A stretch of DNA of 64,000 bases. Source: Sternotherus odoratus. Taxonomy: Eukaryota; Chordata; Testudines; Kinosternidae. Both the position numbers and the translations under genes were made by a program. Numbering within the stretch: the stretch's first letter is position 1; each line of letters starts with the position of its first letter. A model generated the notes under the pieces. That model had not been told where the DNA came from. It searched no databases and saw nothing but the letters and a program-made list of their open reading frames with translations. The DNA lies in NCBI GenBank assembly GCA_032164245.1, contig JAVMKO010000002.1:56205840-56269839 (forward strand). Reading direction: 5' to 3'. Below are positions 11,557-24,050 of this stretch, in pieces.

Positions 11557-14500
11557 TTTATCCTCTGTCCCTCAGAAGGGAGCTCATGGAAAGCACACTG
11601 AAGTTATCTGGAATCTTTACATTCATTTCAATGGCCTTCAGATCAGGCACATAGTCAAATGCTTCTACTTTTCTTGTGAGTTCCTTTACGATCCTAGATG
11701 AAGCAGAAGATTTTTTAAGTGCTTATTATTACTGCTTTAAACGAGTTTTAAAAAGCAAGGTTGTTAAAAGACGATACTGGTATAAAAAAAGGAGAGGAAA
11801 CCACCTAAAATGTACGTGAGAAATTGTTGTTGCCTTCATAGAAATAAAAATGAAGTAATGAGGCATACTCTGTCCCACAAACCATTTCTTCAGATAATAC
11901 ACTTTATGTTCACTTAGTGGTACAGTTGGTAATTGCTTTGCTTGTTACTAAGGAAACCTTTCTGAAAGATTTCATATATTAAATAAGCTGTGGAAGCAAA
12001 TAGAAATATGCAATATTAAAGGCGGGAACAATGCCTGAAAATCAAATGTGAAATTAATTTTCCACAAAGTTGGGAGCAACTTCAAAAAACATATGTATGC
12101 AACATGGGGGAGAATGTGAGGCTTGAGGTGATAAATATGCCTTTGATGCGAAAATTGATTTGCTATAGAGTGAACACTGAATTAAGATGAAACAAGCAAA
12201 GTATATTCTCTTAAGCAAAGGCCTGAGATTGGAATTGTGACTAACTAGAACAAGCACCTCTTTGGAGGCCAGGCCTTTCTTTTTTCAAATTATTAATCAT
12301 TTAAAAACTTCTGCCTGCTCCTTCTTATTTTCCCCCACTTGTATTCACAGAAGTGGCTGCACAATGGTACTTAAATTGTGTGCTAAGTGACTTGTGAAAT
12401 GAATGGTTCCCAAGACTAAATCCCTGTATAAATACATTCCTGCAGTTTTTGTATTAGCTCAAGCCTATACAGGAGCTTAGGCTCCGGGAATTGCAGCCTA
12501 TTGAAGATATTATGGGCCTATTACCTTTTTTCTTACTCTGATTCAGTCAGGTTGCAATTATGCGTGAATAGGATTTGGTCATAGCAGTAGCATGAAGTAA
12601 TTCCCACATGACAGACTTTCTAATATTCACTTTTCCAGTTACCTGTTACTATGTTTCAGGCCATTATTTTTACTTACAAATCACCTGCAAACATGACCAT
12701 CCGGAGCCAGACATTCCGCTGCACTGGGGCACCTTTGTGCTGTTCCCTTAGCGCAAAGTTTACCCAGTCACCCTGCATCATTTCCCCGGCACGCCTGAGT
12801 AGCACAGAGTTGCTATGGTGGCTCTTGTGTAAACGTCCTTCCCTGCAAATAATACAGGGGGCATGGCAGTGAGAAAGAGGTGTAGTTGGGTCCCAATGCT
12901 TCCCAACTCCCAACCTTGAGGGAAAGGCAGCTGGTTTCAGCTGAACCAGGACCGGACCAGAACACAAAAGTGCAATATTGGAGATGAGCTTCTCCTCTGC
13001 AGCTCAGGATCGGAAACCCTGTCTGAACTTGGGCTTAGTTTGTGTATAGATTGATCAGAGTTTTTCAAGTTTAGGCCCCTCTGATTCTTCTAACAACTAA
13101 GTTGACAGAACGCCTTTTTTGAACATTGTATGTAATATCCTGGGGCTGTGACATAGCATCACTTGCAGTGACCATGGCCTGATGGGCCATTTTACAGAGC
13201 AGGCTATTAGAAGGGTTAAGAAGCAAACTCCTGATTTGTGTAGCTGTAGCTTTGAAAATATATTGTAAAGTGTTTTTGTTCTCAACTTATTTTAGGTCCC
13301 ATGTTTTAAAGCATTCTATTGTTTAACTTAACATCTCAGGTAATGAAAAGGCCATGTGCAGAGCTGGCTCGTAAATCTTTAGGACCATATGCTGCTGTCT
13401 GGCCTTTTTGCATCTGGCTCTGTTTAAAAGAGAAATGTGCAGAGGTGGCTTTGCACCATTTTTGCCTTTCCCCAATCTTGAAGGTGCTAGTATAGCATTC
13501 ATAGGCCAGACTGTGTGTGTGAGTGCATGTTAGTACACAAATGTAACCATTTTTTGAGTTTAAGAATGGGTTGCAGTGCCAATGCTACGTTTCCCTGCGC
13601 TCTTTCCCTTTAAGGAGCGGAGCTTTGCTGAAGAGGTTAGAAGGACACAGCCTTGGGAATGGGGAGTGGCTCCAGTAGTTTGGTGTGCTCTGGAAAGACT
13701 GCCAGGCAGCAAAGCTTGTGCAAGCTGTGTGGGTTTTGGTTTCGGATTCCAAATTTTGTAGAACACTCCAGTTTCAAAACAGCCCCAGGTCTGGTCTTTC
13801 CATATAATGTCGAGTAGCCTGCATTACATTAGCCACTCATGGGCCCCACTGTTTGTTACACTAGCCAGAGGCTGCCAGGGTGCAGGGCATGCTTCTTTTC
13901 CCCCGGCCACATTCCCTGTGATAGGCTCCAGCAGGTAGTATAGGAGTTGCAATAATGGTTCCGATGCCACTGAAAGATACCTCTGGGCTGTGAAGATTGC
14001 CCATCAGTTCTTTCAACTGGATTGATGACTGTTATGCATTGGTGAAGCAGCACAAAGAAGCTTTCTTGGACCCAAAGAGATGGAGTTGCATTGCGAACTT
14101 CCTGGACTGATTTTGATCTTCTTCACATCTGTATGAACAAAGCAGAGCTCAGTTGAAGGATATATTTATTACACCTGTTGGATCACTGAGGGGAGATCAA
14201 CATCAGGCTCCCTGAGGTTTGGTGGTTTGGATAAAATGTAATCTGGATCCAAAGTACATGTGGGTTTAGATTCCATGAAAACTAAAACTGAGTAATGAGG
14301 TTTGGAAAAATCAAAACATTAATTACACTGCCCATTTTTAGTTGATTCTAGTCACCGTGGGTGTCATTAGTGCCAGGTGGAATCCAGCTATGGCCCGTCT
14401 CTCTGTTTAAATATTTATGGCCCAATCACTGTTGTCTTTGAACACTTCCCCCCAAGATTTCAAACTAGAAAAAGTAACAACCTCTTTCTTCCAAGACTGT

Positions 14501-15331
14501 ATGAGAAATTACTTGATAAGTTTATGGTTGATTTATTGTTTCTTTGTGTGTGCATGTGTATATATGTATGTGAAGAGCTTATGGGAGGAAAGCTAAGTCA
14601 AAAGAGACATGCTTTGCATTTAGTTCTGAATGTGATGAGGTTCTGGGGTCATTCTTACCTCTTGAAGGACTGTGTTCTATAGTCTTCTTTTCAAGATTTT
14701 TCTCCCTCATTCATAAGCTTCCTCCTACTGGTCAACAGTGTTATGGTTCCAGTATAATACTGCTGGCATGGAGGTAAAGGGTGTAATTTACATGCAAAAT
14801 ACACAATTTTTAATTGGAAGCTGCTAACATCATAGCCTATAAGAAAGAAACCATATAAGAGAAAGTGATCATGTTCACTTGCTGGGGCAAAGGTCAGACT
14901 TAATTTTAATAGATTTAATTGGACCACACAGTAAACAATGCAAAATGATAGTGAAGATTCCTTAGCCATGTGTCACTAAATGTGACAAAGGCAAAATTTA
15001 CTTGACTAGGTTCCAGTAATGGAAAATCACATTTAATTATATTTAGATGATAAACGACTATTAAACTCCTATTTTTCCTTTGGAGTCAAGAAACAAAACT
15101 GCATCACTCTGATCCTTTTACAGTAAATTAATATCCTAAAAAAAATAACAATTTGGAGAGATTAGCAGTCAGAGAAGACATTTAATTTAATTGTGACTAG
15201 CTGTAGAATAATTCACTGGCTCGAAGAGTGGAACAATCGACAAAACTATTTTATGAAAACTATTTGTATTATTTTATGAAGATTAACAAAATGGACATAT
15301 AAGCCATGATAGGATCTTCCGTGGCCAGGAA
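11557..15331. other. Largely unique sequence, no supported gene
   Basis: AT-rich with patches of moderate GC (12650-12960, 13560-14060). I found no coding exon, RNA gene or complete transposon. Open frames of 60-100 codons here show no motif and overlap each other on both strands. Confidence 0.5.
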
Positions 15332-15830
15332 CCCTCAGGTCTAGATCACTGGTCTTTCAATCTGTAAGGCCGGAGGTGGTGGTAGGAGGACTCGGGCCCT
15401 CCCTCTCTACTGGGTCCCAGCACAGGGCCCTGTGTAAATCAATCCCTAAACAAGGGAGATGGGGTCTCCCTCCTGGCAAGGAGTCAAGACCCTTCCCTGT
15501 GCTACTTCCCACATGTCTTTTCACTTTGGGATATGGCTCCACTAGTCCAGTTGCCCTGAGTGCTGGCCCTTATTTGCAGCCTCCCCTTGGCTGGGGAGCC
15601 CTTATTTGCCTCAAGTGGCTGAACTGCCTGTCCGTTGCTGATTTGTCCCGGCAGGCAGAGCGCTCCTGCCTCCTCACCATTCATTCCCCAACTGACCCAG
15701 GCTCCCTTCTTTTCTCCCCTCTCCAGCCCTCGCATTGGCTGCAGCTATAGTGGGGCCAGGCTAGCTGAACTCAAAGGTTTTCTTTAACCCCCAGCTGTAC
15801 CAGACAGTAGTTTCTCTGCTCCCTCACATA
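15332..15830 (+). repeat. Unnamed dispersed repeat, copy 1 (second copy at 41239-41710)
   Basis: It aligns collinearly with 41239-41710 over nearly the whole length. Shared words, in order, are 'tcaatccctaaacaagggag'/'tcaatccctaaacagggga', 'ccactagtccagttgccctg'/'ccactagtcaggttgccctg', 'ggctcccttcttttctcccc', 'gcattggctgcagctata'/'gcattggctgcaggtata' and 'tctttaaccccc'. Both copies lie in the same orientation and are non-coding. It could be an LTR, a long SINE or a piece of a larger retroelement; I cannot decide because no TSD or poly-A tail is visible. Confidence 0.8.
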
Positions 15831-15912
15831 AGCACTAAAAAGTGAGGAAATGACATAGTTCAGGTTTCTTGCACAAATTGGTGTGTGTACACATATTTAG
15901 GATCCTATATGC

Positions 15913-16085
15913 CAGGGGTGGCCAAACTTACTGGCCCTCTTAGCCACATATGACAATCTTTAGAAGTTCGAGAGCCAGGGCACACCTGCCTGGAGCCTGG
16001 GATTGGGGCTTCAGTCCGACTCCTGCTGAAGCCCCACGCCCCGGCAGGTGCTCCCCCAGGGCTGAAGCTCCAAAGACCCCCCCTC
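15913..16085. mobile_element. hAT-like element, left part only
   Basis: It starts with CAGGGGTGGCCAAACTTACT, a classic hAT (Charlie-type) left end, followed by 'cacatatgacaatctt' and 'agaagttcgagagccagggc'. A GC-rich segment follows to about 16085, where AT-rich unique DNA resumes. No matching right end or TSD is visible, so it appears truncated. Confidence 0.7.
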
Positions 16086-17369
16086 CCTGCTGTTTTGTTA
16101 TTCTGAAATAGTGGGTCAGTTGGGTCTAAAGCTGTAGTAACACCATGGATATCAGGGTAGTTATGGCCAATTTACATTGGTGTAACTGAGATCAGAATCT
16201 GTGCCAGTATCGCTAGTTTCTGGGTCAGCTGTAAAGTGCACAATTTGTATATGAGTAAATTATATTTTTTTAAATGAAGAATGAAAAATAGCAGAATGAT
16301 TCATTATGTATATTTGCATTTTATAATTGTTGTTGTTACAAAAGAGGAATGATTGAATGCTTATGCCAAAGGCCAGCAAAATTAACTTTCTACATTTTTA
16401 CCACGCAGTGTCAGTCTGGTAGTTACAGTACGTGAGTGTGGACCGCACATCCAGGGCACAATTCTCCACTGCCTTGCAGCTCCTGTTGTCACTCACACCT
16501 GTGTAGAGTGGGTATAAAACACCACCATTCTGATTTGATAGTGCTTTGCACAGGAATGGCTATACAAGCTGAAAGCCAATGGAGAATCAAGCTCTTTTTT
16601 TCTGTTTTTTTTTCTCTAATGGAAACATGCTATTCAGAAATATCAGGAGCAATGCACCTGTAGTCTATTTTCAGCAAAGACAAGCAGTTAATACATTGTA
16701 AACCAATTAAGAGTCCAAACAGCTGTCACTGGTGCGTGGGCAGGTATGAGCTTAGAGTGTGGAGTCTTGGCCCCTGCAGCACTATCTCGCATCCATCCTC
16801 ATGACCACAGTGTTGGACAGGACTTCTCTTCTGGGTCTAGGCACCTGCCTTGCCGCCGGGCTGTGACTGGTCTCCCAGCTCTAGGTTTTGTTTCATTAGC
16901 CAAGAGTGAAACTGAATGTGGGCTAAGTTGATGTCATCATTCCGGGCTGACTCGGCAGGCCCCCTGCAGGAAAACATGGCATTGCAGGGGACCACTTACT
17001 TGATTTTTCCATCACCCAAGGTATCAACAGGTTCCGACAGACCAGTATATGCTAAAGAATATCCACTTTTAGAGGATCTCATTTACTCACAGAAAAGCCA
17101 ATGCAAAACATGAACAAAACTTTCACTCCCACAGCTTAGCTAGGTGACCCAGTCATTCTTTGACCATCTGTCCTCCACTTGAGTCCACCACTCACCTCTG
17201 CTCAGGCTCTTCCACAGGGGCTCTCTTGGTTCCATTCTGTGCCCCTGATATTAGACCTCTTGCCTCTACCACAGTAAGATCCTTCTGTGGGGACAGGGGT
17301 CCAGAGAGATTCATCCACTGCAACTTTTCGCCAGTGACAGCAGGTGATCCAGCCAGTAGTTGGGAGAAG
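16086..17369. other. Mixed sequence, nothing firmly recognised
   Basis: AT-rich to about 16440, then closer to even base composition up to the LTR at 17375. The even-composition part resumes after the LTR (19256-20050), so the LTR probably landed inside an older element or a unique GC-moderate segment. No coding motif is visible. Confidence 0.4.
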
Positions 17370-17374
17370 GCCTG

Positions 17375-19255
17375 TGTCACGTTACTGAAATAATTTGGGA
17401 TCCTATAGATCATTGGTGCAACCAAGGTCCTATAGTGGCACCAAATCTTGTGCAAGGGGGTCATATAAGGTGTCTAGGGCCAGGTTATGGATTGCTGATT
17501 ACCAGTGGCGGACCGTGCATTTCACACCTAGGCCTTCAGTAGTGCTCCGTCTGAATCAATTCACCCCTCAATAACTATTTTATGGTTATAAAAATCATCT
17601 TATTATGTAGAAATACAGTATAAAGATTAGGGGTGCACAAGTCTTCTACTACTGCAGCTACAGCTGCGACACCCCCCCCCCCAAAAAAAAACAACAACCA
17701 TCAATAATATCCTCATAAACTCGCAATATTATTTAGGAAAAAAGCAACATTTTACTCACCAAAAATTCGGATTATTTGTAGACAAAATCCATCCTCCTCT
17801 CTTTCCTCAAAAAGACTTCAATTACTCTGTCATACAGATTATCCGTGCGCTTCAGTTCCATCAAGAACTGCTAGAGGGCCCTGCTAGAGGGCCCTGGTGT
17901 CAACAACTTAAAATCTGATTGGTTAAAGCAACAGTTTAATCAACATTTTTTTCTGTTAGAGGGCCTGCAGAACGGATTGTGAAGGCCTCCAGGCAGACAT
18001 CTTTGACTTTGACCCTGCCTAGCAACAAATGATGGCTGAAATGTGATTGGTTAAATGCTTTAATATGAAAATACATGTCTGGAAGCAGCACAACCAGGGG
18101 AAAAGCTATGAAAGGAAGCGGACAGACCATTTGGAAATATTTAATAAGTATTCATGGACAAAATATAATTAACATCAGTCTGTGATTCAGATATTTTCTT
18201 AGGCCAGTAGAGAAGGCCTTGCAGGCCCTGACGGCCCACCACTGCTGATTACGAATATGCCATTGATATGTGTGTATCAATTTTGTAGTTGAAGTTATGA
18301 ATATTGGCTCTGGACTGTCTATCTTCCCAAATATTGTGCTCTGCTGGGGGGGGGGGAGCATTCCAGAGTACTGGGCATCAGCTTTGCTTGAGCTGCCTGA
18401 TGGCCCATTAAAGGACCATCAACTACACAATGAACTTTGTCCACACCCGAGCTTCTCCAGGAATGTGACCTGCCTGGTCAGAAACTGAATCTTGGAGAGT
18501 CTGGTAATTGGACCATGTGGCTATGAACCTCCATTTGCAATTGGACTCTGCATAAGAAGGAGGAGGGGGGTCTTCACCCACAAGAGGAAGTCTATGAAAC
18601 CTGGGACAAACTTCCTCCATTTTGTCTTCTACCTCCAGTCTTCAGCCTGCCTTGTTTCCAGCTCTGGATGGAACTTTGCTACACAGGGGAACTCTGGGCA
18701 AAGGGTGCTGACCCATCCCTGGAGGGGATGCTTTCCAGAGACTGTGATTTGAACCTGCAGTTATTCTACCTTTGCTGCAAGCCTGAACCAAGAGATTTGC
18801 CATTACTGCATGTAATTGATTTATTTTAACCATTCCTAACCCTCACCTATACCTTTTTCCTTGTATAATAAACCTTTAGTTTTTAGATTCTAAAGGATTG
18901 TTAACAGTGTGATTTGTGGGTAAGATCTGATTTGTATATTGACCTGGGTCTGGGGCCTGATTCTTTGGAATTGGGGAGAACCGTTTTCTTTATTTGGGAT
19001 ATTGGTTTTCATAACCATTGATCCCCAGGAGAGGTGGCTGCTGGTGGTGATACTGGGAAGCTGGAGTGTTTAAGGGAATTGCTTGTGTGACTTGTGGTTA
19101 GCCAGTGGGAGCGAAACCAAAGTCTTTTCTGTTCAGCTGGTTTGGTTTGCCTTAGAGCGGAAAACCCCCAGCTTTGGGCTGTAGTTGCCCTTCTGGAAGC
19201 AATTTGGCCTGATCTGGCACTCACAGTTGGTCCCACCAGGAACAGCACCGTCACA
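17375..19255 (+). mobile_element. Solo LTR with 5-bp TSD, interrupted by a hAT element
   Basis: It begins TGTCACGTTACTG and ends CACCGTCACA, giving the TG...CA ends of an LTR; the ends are short imperfect inverted repeats. The 5-bp sequence GCCTG is duplicated at 17370-17374 and 19256-19260. A polyadenylation signal, AATAAA, lies at about 18867, preceded by 'ccttgtat' and followed by the putative R/U5 part ('gacctgggtctggggcctg', 'ttgtgtgacttgtggttagc'). After removing the hAT insert at 17503-18244 and one TSD copy, the LTR is about 1.13 kb. No internal retroviral genes lie on either side, so this is a solo LTR left by recombination. A 5-bp TSD fits Gypsy or an endogenous retrovirus; the class is unresolved. 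Confidence 0.85.
17503..18244. mobile_element. Non-autonomous hAT element inside the solo LTR, perfect 8-bp TSD
   Basis: The ends are CAGTGGCGGACCGT on the left and CAGTGGTGGGCCGT as reverse complement on the right. The 8-bp TSD CTGATTAC is exact at 17495-17502 and 18245-18252. The element is 742 bp, AT-rich at the left, and holds a short tandem duplication of 'ctgctagagggccctg' around 17870-17895 and two 'tgattggttaaa' words (about 17919 and 18047). No transposase reading frame is present. It is younger than the LTR that it splits. Confidence 0.92.
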
Positions 19256-20050
19256 GCCTGGCTGAGACCAGGCCCTCTTGGATGCTTGCCATCCTCCACA
19301 TAAGAGTCTCCCCTCTTGGGAGCATCTCTTACAGGTCTCCATTCTGGTGGATTTCCTGGCAAACTCACCCTCTAAGCTCCCTGCTCAGCCCTCTGGCTCA
19401 AGCCTCTCCTGGGACCTCCTCTGTACAGCAGCTTCCTGTCTCTTTTGGGAGTTCCTCTCTAGTTAAACTTGAGTAACCTTCGTTAGGTCCAGGTGGTTGT
19501 TTACTAATCAGCCACTGGGGAAGTCCATTACCCCAGATGAAGCCTACATAGGCAGGCATGGGCACACTGAGCCCCAGCTTCCCCTAAAGGGCAACTGCCC
19601 TGTGTCACCTGAACGGGTGGGACTTTAAACTCTATGGACTGCTCTGTCCATGGGGCTGAGTTGCTGCCAGCCTAACTCTTCATGTTCCCTGTTTTTCTGG
19701 TGTCCTGTCAAAGACAGTCCCTCCAGGGAACATGAGCCCTGTAACTCCAGTTCCACCTGTCATGATACAGATTTGGACTACACTCAGGCCTATAGCTATA
19801 ACCACAGAGCAACCTGCAACATGTGCTCAGGCCTCCACACGTTTGTTTTCTTTTTCAACCTGCACTTGTGCCAGCCAGTTTGCACAGAGACAATCAGATG
19901 TCCTGCAGCCAATCCCCATGCTCCAGAGTCACAATCCTCCCCTCCAATGTGGAGGCTGGTTGGAACAGATTTCCTCCCAGTCCTCCAGTGCCAGCTCCCC
20001 TTTCTTCTGAGTGCCTCATGGCTCAAGACTTAAGGCAGAGCTGACCCTTT
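19256..20050. other. Moderate-GC sequence right of the LTR, identity unknown
   Basis: C/T-rich text such as 'tctggctcaagcctctcctgggacctcctc' spread over about 800 bp. Open frames of up to 127 codons exist in several overlapping frames, with no motif I recognise. Together with 16740-17369 it may be one older segment that the LTR split; the junction without the LTR would read '...agaaggcctggctgag...'. Confidence 0.35.
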
Positions 20051-21864
20051 CATGTTGCAGCAGCTCCAGAAATGTATTCCTACAAATGACACATTTTGGT
20101 TTCTTACCTTTGTTTTCATTTTTATCTACAGGCAGGGTGAACTTCTGATCCAGAGTCTGGTCTGAATCCAAGTGACTAGTGGGTGTTTGCAATTTAGGGC
20201 ATTCTAGAGCTAGGGCTTGATGTACATGTTAGAAAAGGATCTGCACTCCCCAAAATGAGAAGTTTAGCCTTCCCATCTTGTGGGATCCAAGGGCTCATGA
20301 GAAATATTGGGCCCAATATTTGTGATTAGAGACATCCTCACAAAGGGGAAGCACCTTCCTACTGCTCCCTTGGCCCCTCTCCATGGCCAGCAGCATAACT
20401 TGCTTAGAAGCCATGCTGCCACTGTTTCACCACCTCTGTCTGTACCCTGCCACATGCTCCCCATCTGGGAAAATTATGGGGATGGAGCAGAAGTTAAGGT
20501 GGCAAGGAGCAGGGAACTCCCACAGGAATTTATTATTAATAATGACTACAGTATTTAGCATTTTATCACAGTGGTATCTAAGCCCCTTATACAATAACCA
20601 CAGCTAACACTGATTCTGGCCTACAGGGCAATACATTAAAAACTTGATGCAGCGAGTCTGAATAGTGAATAACTCTGCAAGTAGTCCCATTGAGTGTGGT
20701 ACTATTCAATGTGAATAATGGCATAATCTGACCCTAAGTGAGAGCACAGGTATATAACCGCCTTCAGTACAGCATACCTCGCTCTGATTATATTATTTCT
20801 TTAAAGCCTGTCATAAAGTATAGCATTCATGCTTTCCTTGAAACATGAAATTCCCTGTCATCATATTCTGATGACTCATAGTTCAAACCACAGTATAACT
20901 CGAAATTGGCAATTTAACGCTATTCTCCCAGGTTAAGGCTATAGACAAATATTTGTATTTAATACCTAGACTTGGACCAAAAGAAATCAAACCTTTTCCA
21001 TGCAAAGTTTTCTTTCTATACTGTCATGAAATGTTCCTGCAGTATATTACTTGGAGGCTTTTATAAAGAACTTCTAGGACGATTAAGGAATAGGTATGTT
21101 GAAAACTGATTTAAAAAAATCTAGGTCCTGATTCAATAAAGCATCCATATTAAGAAAAGCATAAGCTTAACTTTAAGTCTGTGCTTAAGTACTATCCTGA
21201 ATAGAGATGGACTTAAACACTCACTTAAGTGGTTTCATAAATTGGGGTCTTAAACTGAGTTATCAGTTGATAATATTGAATAAATTAAAGGATTAAAAGC
21301 TGTAAGTGAATGTTTTTTTAAGCAGCATGGTGATCAGGAATGCCGTTCACAGCTTAAATGGAAAAGGTCAACATATAAAACAAGAACTTTAGTGGAGAGT
21401 TTGTTTTAAATGGCACTTCACAAAATAAGTGCCTGTAGTTTTGAATTCTAACAGTCACTGAGAATGTAATACAACAGGGTATGGTATTTCACCAGATACA
21501 ATTAAGAGCAGGAGAAAAACCTATTACCAATGACTAATATGTCATCTTATGAGACTTTAGACTTCTGAGATATGGATTTGATTCCCACAGCAAACTGAAA
21601 CACAGGAGCAGAGACTTAAATTGTTCTGGCTATGAAAAATATGTAACTTCTGTGGCTCTCTAGACATAGAATTTTAGGGATAAACTGAAATTTTGTGTTA
21701 GATAAAATGAGTAAACAAGTCTAACCCTCATAGACATACTGTATTGTGATAGTTTAATTGTTCCAATATATATTTATATTGATTTTTATATAGTATTGTA
21801 CGTACTAGGACTGATTCTCCATTACTTACATCTTCTTTAGTCACTTATCTATAGTATTTTATAT
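20051..21864. other. AT-rich sequence, nothing recognised
   Basis: No supported gene. The words 'gattcaataaagcatcc' near 21130 and 'cacttaagtggtttcat' near 21218 recall common low-complexity vertebrate repeat debris, but the boundaries are not definable. Confidence 0.45.
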
Positions 21865-22010
21865 GGCTCCCTTTACCATACTATCCAAGCACTTTGGAAT
21901 CTTTAATGTATTTAGCCTTACATCACCTTGAGAGGGAAGGAAGTGCTGTTACCCACGGTTTATAGATAGGGAACAGCGGCACAGAAAGACTGACTAGATT
22001 TCTAAAAGTA
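21865..22010 (+). repeat. MIR/CORE-SINE-like fragment
   Basis: The sequence 'gttacccacggtttatagatagggaacagcggcacagaaag' matches the MIR core pattern (ccattttatagatagggaaactgaggcacagaga) with scattered changes. It is preceded by 'caagcactttggaatc', as expected for the upstream part. It is old and diverged. Confidence 0.65.
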
Positions 22011-22335
22011 TTTAGGAGCCTAAAGATGCAAATTGAAAATTCCACTAGGCACCTAAGTGCATTTCAAAAATATGACCTTATGTGATTTGCAATGTCATAA
22101 AAATGACTGGTTTCATGGGTTCTCTGTGTCCTCACCACTTATAAGTCAGCAAAGCTTGTTGAAAATCAGAATTTCCATCCCATAGTAAATTCTGAAATTT
22201 AAAATTTGTTTTCACATCAAATTGGGATGAAAAGTTGTAATATTAATATATATTTTTTGCAGAATGGAAAGTTCTGCAAAATTGAACTATTCCATTTCAG
22301 CTTGGTTTGTCATTGAACTGTGGCCACCTTAGCTA

Positions 22336-22445
22336 CCCTAGTACCTTATGGGAGTTATAGTTCAGATGCCTCCTACTTTCCATTCTCCAATATGGGCCAG
22401 GCTCCCTAATCAGACTACATTTCCCATGATGAACTGTAATCACAA
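22336..22445. repeat. Repeat with inverted 'gggagttrtagtt' / 'actacatttccc' motifs, copy A
   Basis: 'Cttatgggagttatagttc' (about 22346-22364) and 'gactacatttcccatgatg' (about 22413-22431) are inverted copies of one motif about 50 bp apart. The same arrangement occurs at 47448-47620. The motif resembles the ACTACAATTCCCA core known for ZNF143/STAF binding, which is often carried by old DNA repeats. The family name is unknown. Confidence 0.55.
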
Positions 22446-22490
22446 GATTCCCACAATCCACCCTGGCAGTTCAACCAGACAGGAGACTCA

Positions 22491-22631
22491 TACCGTGTTT
22501 CCCCGAAAATAAGACAGTGTCTTATATTAATTTTTGCTCCCAAAATTACATTACATCATATTACAGCGAGAGGCAAAACTGGAAGTACGTCTTATTTTCG
22601 GGGGATGTCTTACTTTCGGGGAAACAGGGTA
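22491..22631. mobile_element. TA-flanked MITE with CCSTGTTTCCCCGAAA ends
   Basis: Left end TACCGTGTTTCCCCGAAAAT; right end as reverse complement TACCCTGTTTCCCCGAAAGT. Subterminal 'aataagaca' copies follow on both sides, with a second direct copy on the right ('gtcttattttcggggg' then 'gtcttactttcgggg'). TA at each end fits a TA target-site duplication, as in Tc1/mariner-type transposons. It is 141 bp including both TA and non-coding. The end design resembles the larger element at 27172-28288. Confidence 0.82.
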
Positions 22632-23225
22632 GACTTTAAGGCCAGAGGCAACCATCATGATCATCTGGTCTGATTGCACATTGCAGGCCACAGAACCTAA
22701 CACACCCACTCCTGTAATGGACCCATAACCTCTGGCTGAGTTACTGAATTCTTTTCTTGACCCCAAATATGGCTGTCAGTTAGATCCTGAGCATGTGGGC
22801 ATGACCCACTAGCCAGATACCTGGGAAAGAATTCTCTGTAGTAACTCAGAGCTCTTTCCTTCTAGTGTCTCATCACCAGCCACTGGAGATATTTGGTGCT
22901 CACAGTCACAGATCAGCTGCATGCCACTTTGGGCAGTTTCATCATCCCATCCATCCATAAATTTATCAATCTCAGTCTTGATGTCAGTTTCCTGGATGAT
23001 TTTTTCCCTTTCTTAAAATAGGTACTATATTAACAATTTTCTAGTCATAGGGTACAATCCCAGGTTTACAGCTTCATTAAAAATCCTTGCTGTTGTGCTT
23101 GAAATTTCATGTGCCAAGTCCTTTAATATTATTGGATGATTATTGTCTGCCCCGCCCCGATCTAGTCCCATTAAGCTGTTTGATCACATCATCAGAGATA
23201 TAGTCCATCTGATAGACAACCCACA
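22632..23225 (-). mobile_element. CR1-like LINE debris, antisense
   Basis: 'Ggccagaggcaaccatcatgatcatctggtctga' near 22640 is the reverse complement of an older CR1 3' end (typically ...tcagactagatgatcataatggt...). It is followed by UTR-like text through about 22980. From about 22990 to 23225, 'actatattaacaattttctagtcatagggtacaatccca' and 'gaaatttcatgtgccaagtcc' resemble antisense CR1 ORF2 sequence. The two parts may be separate insertions. No open frame survives. Confidence 0.6.
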
Positions 23226-24050
23226 GAGAATAATGGAGGCATGAGACATGAAAAGCAGAGGAACCGCAACCACTCAGATGAACAGAGATTAATGTTGAAA
23301 TATCCTGAAATGAAATGTTTTGATTAAGTTCTACATATAGGGTTGACCCACGCCAAAATATTTCATTTTCCTACAGGAAATTTTCCAATTTTTGTGGGGG
23401 CTTTTTAAAAAGGGGAAATTTCCAACTAGTCAGCTTCTCGTATGGTAAAGTAAAAGGAATACTTTGTTTAGTAAATCATACATTATATGCAGTGTGAGTC
23501 ATCCATATTAAACATTTCTGAAAAAGACAAAAAGGGAGTTAATTATCCTTGGTAATTAATCAAACAACTCACTGAATCACAGTGTTTCCCTCTTAAAGGA
23601 AAAGATTGTTGTACATCATTATGGCCAGTGTTCAAGCGGCATCAAAGCTTTTGTTTTTAATATCTAATTGTTACGAGCCACATCCATATAATTTTCAAAA
23701 GTTGATATAGAACAAAATGTGTCTGATGTCTTTCGTTTTTTCCCAAAGAAGCCAAAGAAATGAATCCTTGTTAAGACAAACAGCATTCAGAATTTCAGAC
23801 TTTAAAATTCAGTCAGTTTTTATACAGTATTTGAATGGGAAATACAGGCGTACTGAATGAAGAGAAAATGGACATTCTCATGTCCCTCTTCTCTGCCTAT
23901 GCACACCTTTTTTTAAAAGAGGGTCTCATTCACAGCTTTATGCTATGCTAGCAGAATAATTATATAGCTGCAAATATAATTTACTCCTGCTTTAAGATCA
24001 CTTTAATATGCCAGGATAGTGTCAAGTGGTCTTTAGTGTAAATGAGACAA
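23226..24050. other. AT-rich sequence, nothing recognised
   Basis: No supported gene or element boundary. Confidence 0.5.

Noticed and set aside
19650..20044. Three overlapping frames of 70-127 codons right of the LTR
   Set aside because: No motif and multiple open frames in the same C/T-rich DNA. I could not link it to gag, pol or env of the neighbouring LTR.
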